From NCBI RefSeq assembly GCF_963678635.1, contig NC_087066.1, positions 1,138,201 to 1,202,200 on the forward strand: a stretch of DNA of 64,000 nt. Reading direction: 5' to 3'. This DNA is from Symsagittifera roscoffensis (lineage: Eukaryota; Xenacoelomorpha; Acoela; Convolutidae). Shown here piece after piece: positions 60,716 through 64,000 of this stretch (its first letter is position 1; each line of letters opens with the position of its first letter). Below the pieces are notes generated by a model. It had not been told where the DNA came from, did no database searches, and was given only the letters and a program-made list of their open reading frames with translations. Both the position numbers and the translations under genes were made by a program.

Positions 60716-60884
60716 TTCTGCCTCGATCGCTTCTCTCCACTTTCCTATATACTTTTAATCAGTCTGCTCCTGGAAACACGTCTACAGTGATGTTCGTGAT
60801 CATCTCATGCTTTTGTTGCAGATTCAATAGTGACTCTAAAGAACCAAACAAGCTGTAGAATCCTACTGCAGTAACTAGATTCAC

Positions 60885-61133
60885 CTATGTTCCCCCGTGG
60901 CAATCTGCAATCAGTTTCGTTTCCGTTCTCGCCTTCATCACAATATTTCCAAACAATATCGTCAATTGCTTGTGGTGTTTCTCCAGTGTTTTTACGCAAT
61001 CCGGACCTCCACAGATGTGACATTCCAGACCGCAGACTTCTGCCAGACAGCTACCAGGTTTGACCCAGTCCTCTGGTCCCCAGCCAGGCAACTCTATTTT
61101 GTCTTCTCCGTTGCTCTTAGAGGCTGTCGTCAT
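60885..61133 (-). pseudogene. ORF3 Cys-rich segment of element C (82 codons)
   Basis: GPEDWVKPGSCLAEVCGLECHICGGPDC matches A's 13229-13744. It continues to ADCHGGT, TAG (60885), then VNLVTAVGF in the same frame. This supports that A's two fragments were one ORF. Confidence 0.65.
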
Positions 61134-61139
61134 CAGATT

Positions 61140-61721
61140 TTAGATGATGTTCAGGTCACGCAGGTTACAGTCTGCATTCAGTTCCCTCAGTCCCATGAAG
61201 GTCGACGGGGGTTCCAGCGTGGAATCTCCCTCGTCTGCTGGCTCAGTCGTCGATTCCAATGTGTCCGTGCCGTTTTCAAAATCGCTGAAGAAATTGAAGT
61301 CTAGGCTGGATATCCCTCCTGTCGAAGCCTTATCGTCTTCTTTCTCAGCTTGATCGGGATCCTGTTGCATAGGTTCATCCGATCGCCGGCTTCCTCCCTG
61401 CCCATCGTCTCGTCCTAGGTACTTTCCTGAACCTGAGGGCCCTTGCTCTTCACTTCTTGCCCCATCAGGAAGTTTCGGTACAATTAGTCTGCCAGCTGAC
61501 TGATCTTCCTCCTCTCCATGAACTACTTTGATCTTTTCACAGCCGAAGGGTGCAAGCATGGTTTTAGTCTGTATTGTTTCTCCCACTGTTAACTCTGGTT
61601 TTACACTCGTCAAGATTAGGGAGGCTTCTGGTAAATCAGCCTTGCCTCTCATCATCGTAGGCGCTAGATCCAGTTTCGCCCATTCCTCGTCAAATCTCAA
61701 AAGGCTTCGGAGTCGCTGCAT
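61140..61721 (-). pseudogene. ORF3 fused segment of element C (193 codons)
   Basis: The first part equals A's 15631-16101 (EEWAKLDLAPTMMRG, APFGCEKI) and reads through the position where A has TAA. After LEPPSTFMG it jumps to LRELNADCNLRD of A's 13229-13744, an in-frame deletion fusion. It stops at TAA (61140) just before the Cys-rich part. Confidence 0.65.
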
Positions 61722-61980
61722 TGCTCATTCGTCTTCTCGTTGGTTCATCCGTGTAAGCAAACTGCGTATACTGCAGCACTGCGGCATTTCTGCCCACAAA
61801 ACACGGGTCCATTGTTTCAGAGAATTTCGCCATTCTCCTTTCATTAGTCTCAAAGGCTCTCAACTTAGGGGTTTGCACTGCGGAGACTGCTCCGAGGAAC
61901 ATCCTTCTTATCAGAGGGAATTCAGAGATTTCCTCCGGCTGTTTCTTATAATCAGCCCAACTTTTTGTCTCTTCTCTCAC
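61690..61980 (-). pseudogene. ORF3 large segment of element C, C-terminal piece (96 codons)
   Basis: PLIRRMFLGAVSAVQ and FVGRNAAVLQYTQFAYTDEPTRRR match the end of A's 15992-18367 and the start of 15631-16101 without the one-base insertion of A. It ends out of frame at PKPFEI. Confidence 0.6.
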
Positions 61981-62027
61981 CTTATGGTACGCTGCAGTCA
62001 GTCAATGAATTCTTGTGAACTCGCCGT

Positions 62028-62372
62028 TTATTTTGTAGGGAATTGATTCCACAGTTTAGGGAATACTTCAATGTGCCCTCTGTCCACTTCTCCCATACGA
62101 TCAAGGAAGTGATCATCAGAGTTAATGACCGTCATCTCTGGCTCCGATATCTTTGCAAACAAAAGGTCTTCGCTCAAGAACTCTAGCAGTACACGTTGCT
62201 CACACCAATTCAGCGCACTTCCGTCCACTGCTGATATGAGGTTCAGGTGCAGCACCGAACTCCTGTATGCTTCCACCTCAACATCAGGGAACGCAAACGT
62301 GACTTCAGGTCCATATATGACCGTCACCAACTCCCTGGCTCCTCTGATCAATGCTAAGGGATCGGTACTCAT
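62028..62372 (-). pseudogene. ORF3 large segment of element C (114 codons)
   Basis: DPLALIRGARELVTVIYGP, VLHLNLISAVDGSALNWCEQR and RMGEVDRGHIEVFPKLWN align with the C-terminal third of A's 791-codon frame. Frameshifts on both sides. Confidence 0.6.
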
Positions 62373-62380
62373 AGCTAAGC

Positions 62381-62662
62381 TCAGATCAGATAGCAGGCAG
62401 GGGCATGACGTCGCACGTCTTCCTCCCTCTGAATCGTTTCGTCCTCTCCTGTTCCAAAGCGATTCTGCTGCAGGAGGTACTGGATAGGAGTATGTCGCAA
62501 ATCTCTTATCTTATTCCAGGAATCCGTGGATCCCTTCACATCGAATTTCCTCACGTTCTCTCTCATCTGCTCCGGATAGCGTGTCAAATTCATCAGTCCT
62601 CCCAAGTTTTCATGCGTTATCGCGATCAACGTTAGAAGTCGATCTAATCGCAAATTCCGCAC
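62381..62662 (-). pseudogene. ORF3 large segment of element C (93 codons)
   Basis: NLRLDRLLTLIAITHENLGGLM and DSWNKIRDLRHTPIQYLLQQNRFGTGED align with A. A small duplication near 62395 shifts the frame. Confidence 0.6.
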
Positions 62663-62839
62663 TCCCCCGGTGAGCAGTATCGCTGGTCTTTTGACAAAAT
62701 TCTATGTTCCAAACGTCACAAACAGGGCTAGTAATTCAACGATCGACTTGTCTACGACTGCTTGGAGGAATTCTTTTAACAGATATCGAGAAAGCGAGGG
62801 ATAAGTTTTGGCCAAGAAGGACGCGGTCTGTACGGCTCC

Positions 62840-63049
62840 TTACCCTTCCAGCATGCTTTCAGTTTGGTCAAAGCCTTCTTCTCCCTTCACCTTCTGTGTC
62901 CAGAAAGCTTCCAGGGTAACTTGGCACACTCTGTTTACGAACTCGGCTGGCTTCTCGTCGGCATGTTCGGCCAGATTTACCTCCTTCACTAGGTAGGCAT
63001 AGATTTTCCTAATCATCACTGGACGTCGATCAAAAGCATCCGCGCCCAA
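62840..63049 (-). pseudogene. ORF3 large segment of element C (69 codons)
   Basis: ADAFDRRPVMIRKIYAYLVKEVNLAE and LEAFWTQKVKGEEGFDQTESML align with the middle of A's 791-codon frame. A stop at 62840 replaces the Gly of MLDGLGAG. Confidence 0.6.
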
Positions 63050-63200
63050 TGCTGCTACTGGTTAGCCTCTGGTTTCATTCTCAAAACCATCGCTTCCAAT
63101 TGAGCACTCGTCTCCTTGGAATTTTTTCTTCTCTGTCTTTCCCCCTATACTTCTATCCCTCGAAATCATGAATCAATTGACATCGATACGATTCCTGGCT

Positions 63201-63389
63201 TCAATTTGAGTTGTCGACTGAAGTTGGACAGTTCATCCCCAGTACTTCGTCTAATACTAACTTGTGTAGTGAATGGTTCTTCAATCCTCGCATCGGATTC
63301 GAGATGTCAGACCACACCGCAGGTAATTCAGCCCTGAGTGGCCTCAGATTCTCTATCTCTATTCCGCGATTTGGGCCAGATATGATCAC
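63201..63389 (-). pseudogene. ORF3 large segment of element C (62 codons)
   Basis: LRPLRAELPAVWSDISNPMRG and LHKLVLDEVLGMN align with residues ~222-258 of A's frame. The region that holds DDDH in A is deleted or frameshifted here. Confidence 0.55.
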
Positions 63390-63392
63390 ATC

Positions 63393-63644
63393 CTATTTCC
63401 CTTCCGAGAGCAAAGCCACCATCGCATATACAAACTTCAGTCCATTCGGGAGAAGTGCATAACCCGGAGACAGTGCAAACACGGCTCTCGGTGTTATCTT
63501 GGTGAAGGCACCTTCTTTCAGGTTGTCTACTACTTCACCCATTGATTTGAGAATATCCTTTGCAGCTGGCCTTACAGCGTTTTCGGCTGTCGTAGGCTCT
63601 CTGAGGCTGCTCAGGAAACCACTACTGTGTAGATGGTCGTTCAT
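63393..63644 (-). pseudogene. ORF3 possible SGNH-like segment of element C (83 codons)
   Basis: Opens at (FAG)MNDHLHSSGFLSSL, matching AGINDHLHSRGFLSRL of A, then ALSPGYALLPNGLKFVYAM. The G-x-N-D pattern is kept. It is in frame with 63672-63917 across a TAG/TAA near 63672. Confidence 0.6.
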
Positions 63645-63671
63645 GCCAGCAAATATAATTGTGATTGGGTT

Positions 63672-64000
63672 CTATTCTGTCTGTCGTTGTACCCCGATTA
63701 TCATCGACACAGACTGCATTAGGTCCATGTCGAACGCTGCTAGCATTAGAAAGTCAGGCCAAAACAGAGATTTGGAGGTATATACGAAGTTTGAGCTCGC
63801 AACTATCATAATTTTTACCTTCCTCATTTCTGCTTTGTCATATGCAGCAAAGATGGTCTCATCTTTCTTGATCGTCTTCAGCCCACCGTATCTCTGAACA
63901 TCACCTTCTTGATTCACTTGTTTCGGGTACGCTCTTTCTTTTACATTATCTGGGGGTGCTTTTACCTGCTGAACATCCTTACATGTTGTTCTATTGGTGC
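63672..64000 (-). pseudogene. ORF3 N-terminal segment of element C, reaching the window edge
   Basis: 63672-63917 reads GDVQRYGGLKTIKKDETIFAAYDKAEMRKVKIMIVASSNF and FWPDFLMLAAFDM, matching residues ~35-110 of A's frame; the Ser of VANSEF is kept. Upstream to 64000 the DNA still matches A (18290-18360) but is out of frame or diverged. Confidence 0.6.

Larger units (their letters stand above)
58148..64000 (-). mobile_element. Element C: third relative, cut by the window end
   Basis: A partial A-type LTR at its 3' end, PPT-like sequence, 3' UTR and about 4.4 kb of ORF3 in the same order as element A (homologous to 18300-11835). All pieces lie on the minus strand and in several frames. The SGNH ORF, pol and 5' LTR, if present, lie beyond 64000. 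Relative to A, about 1.9 kb is deleted between 61133 and 61200. Confidence 0.8.

Noticed and set aside
1-64000. Host genes, tRNA or rRNA genes
   Set aside because: None recognised; every long frame is explained by retroelements or is a shadow.

Overview
The whole 64 kb looks like eukaryotic, most probably animal, repeat DNA. I find no host gene, tRNA, rRNA or bacterial-style operon. Nearly every long open frame belongs to one lineage of Ty3/gypsy-type LTR retrotransposon on the minus strand. Coding parts are GC-moderate and the LTRs and spacers are AT-rich. No taxon-diagnostic gene is present, so the species cannot be named; an invertebrate is plausible.

Layout, left to right. (1) 1-12371: a tandem array of a 5,018-bp unit. 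Two full units are seen, and the third runs into element A. Each unit is a head-to-head fusion of the 3' ends of two related elements: a minus-strand A-type LTR with the end of its last gene, a 12-bp palindrome, then a plus-strand B-type last gene with its LTR. (2) 10102-37481: element A, about 27 kb, minus strand. Its order 5' to 3' is LTR, primer-binding-site candidate, long leader, gag, zinc knuckles, aspartic protease, RT/RNase H (triplicated in tandem), integrase, GPY/F-like module, acidic linker, macro-like domain, then about 9 kb of extra genes and the 3' LTR. The extra genes are an SGNH/GDSL-type ORF and a very long ORF3, now in pieces. (3) 35875-41069: a 2.6-kb tandem duplication at the A/B border. 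(4) 40091-54045: element B, a divergent and more decayed relative with the same gene order. (5) 54046-54931: an A-type LTR fragment. (6) 54962-57430: a relic of a non-LTR retroelement with an RT and a PD-(D/E)XK-like nuclease tail. (7) 58148-64000: element C, a third relative, cut by the window edge and visible only from its 3' LTR into ORF3.

Gag, protease, RT, RNase H and integrase are the replication and insertion machinery. The unusual part is the cargo: a macro-like (TARG1/ALC1-type) domain fused to the end of Pol, a separate coiled-coil plus SGNH-hydrolase-like protein, and an ORF3 of about 2,190 codons. ORF3 contains a possible second SGNH-like core and ends in a region with a conserved Cys-His-Cys motif and one hydrophobic segment. 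Comparing A, B, C and the array units shows that the separate downstream ORFs are fragments of continuous frames broken by point stops and 1-nt indels. All three elements look inactive. Gene functions are read by eye from motifs; no database search was run.
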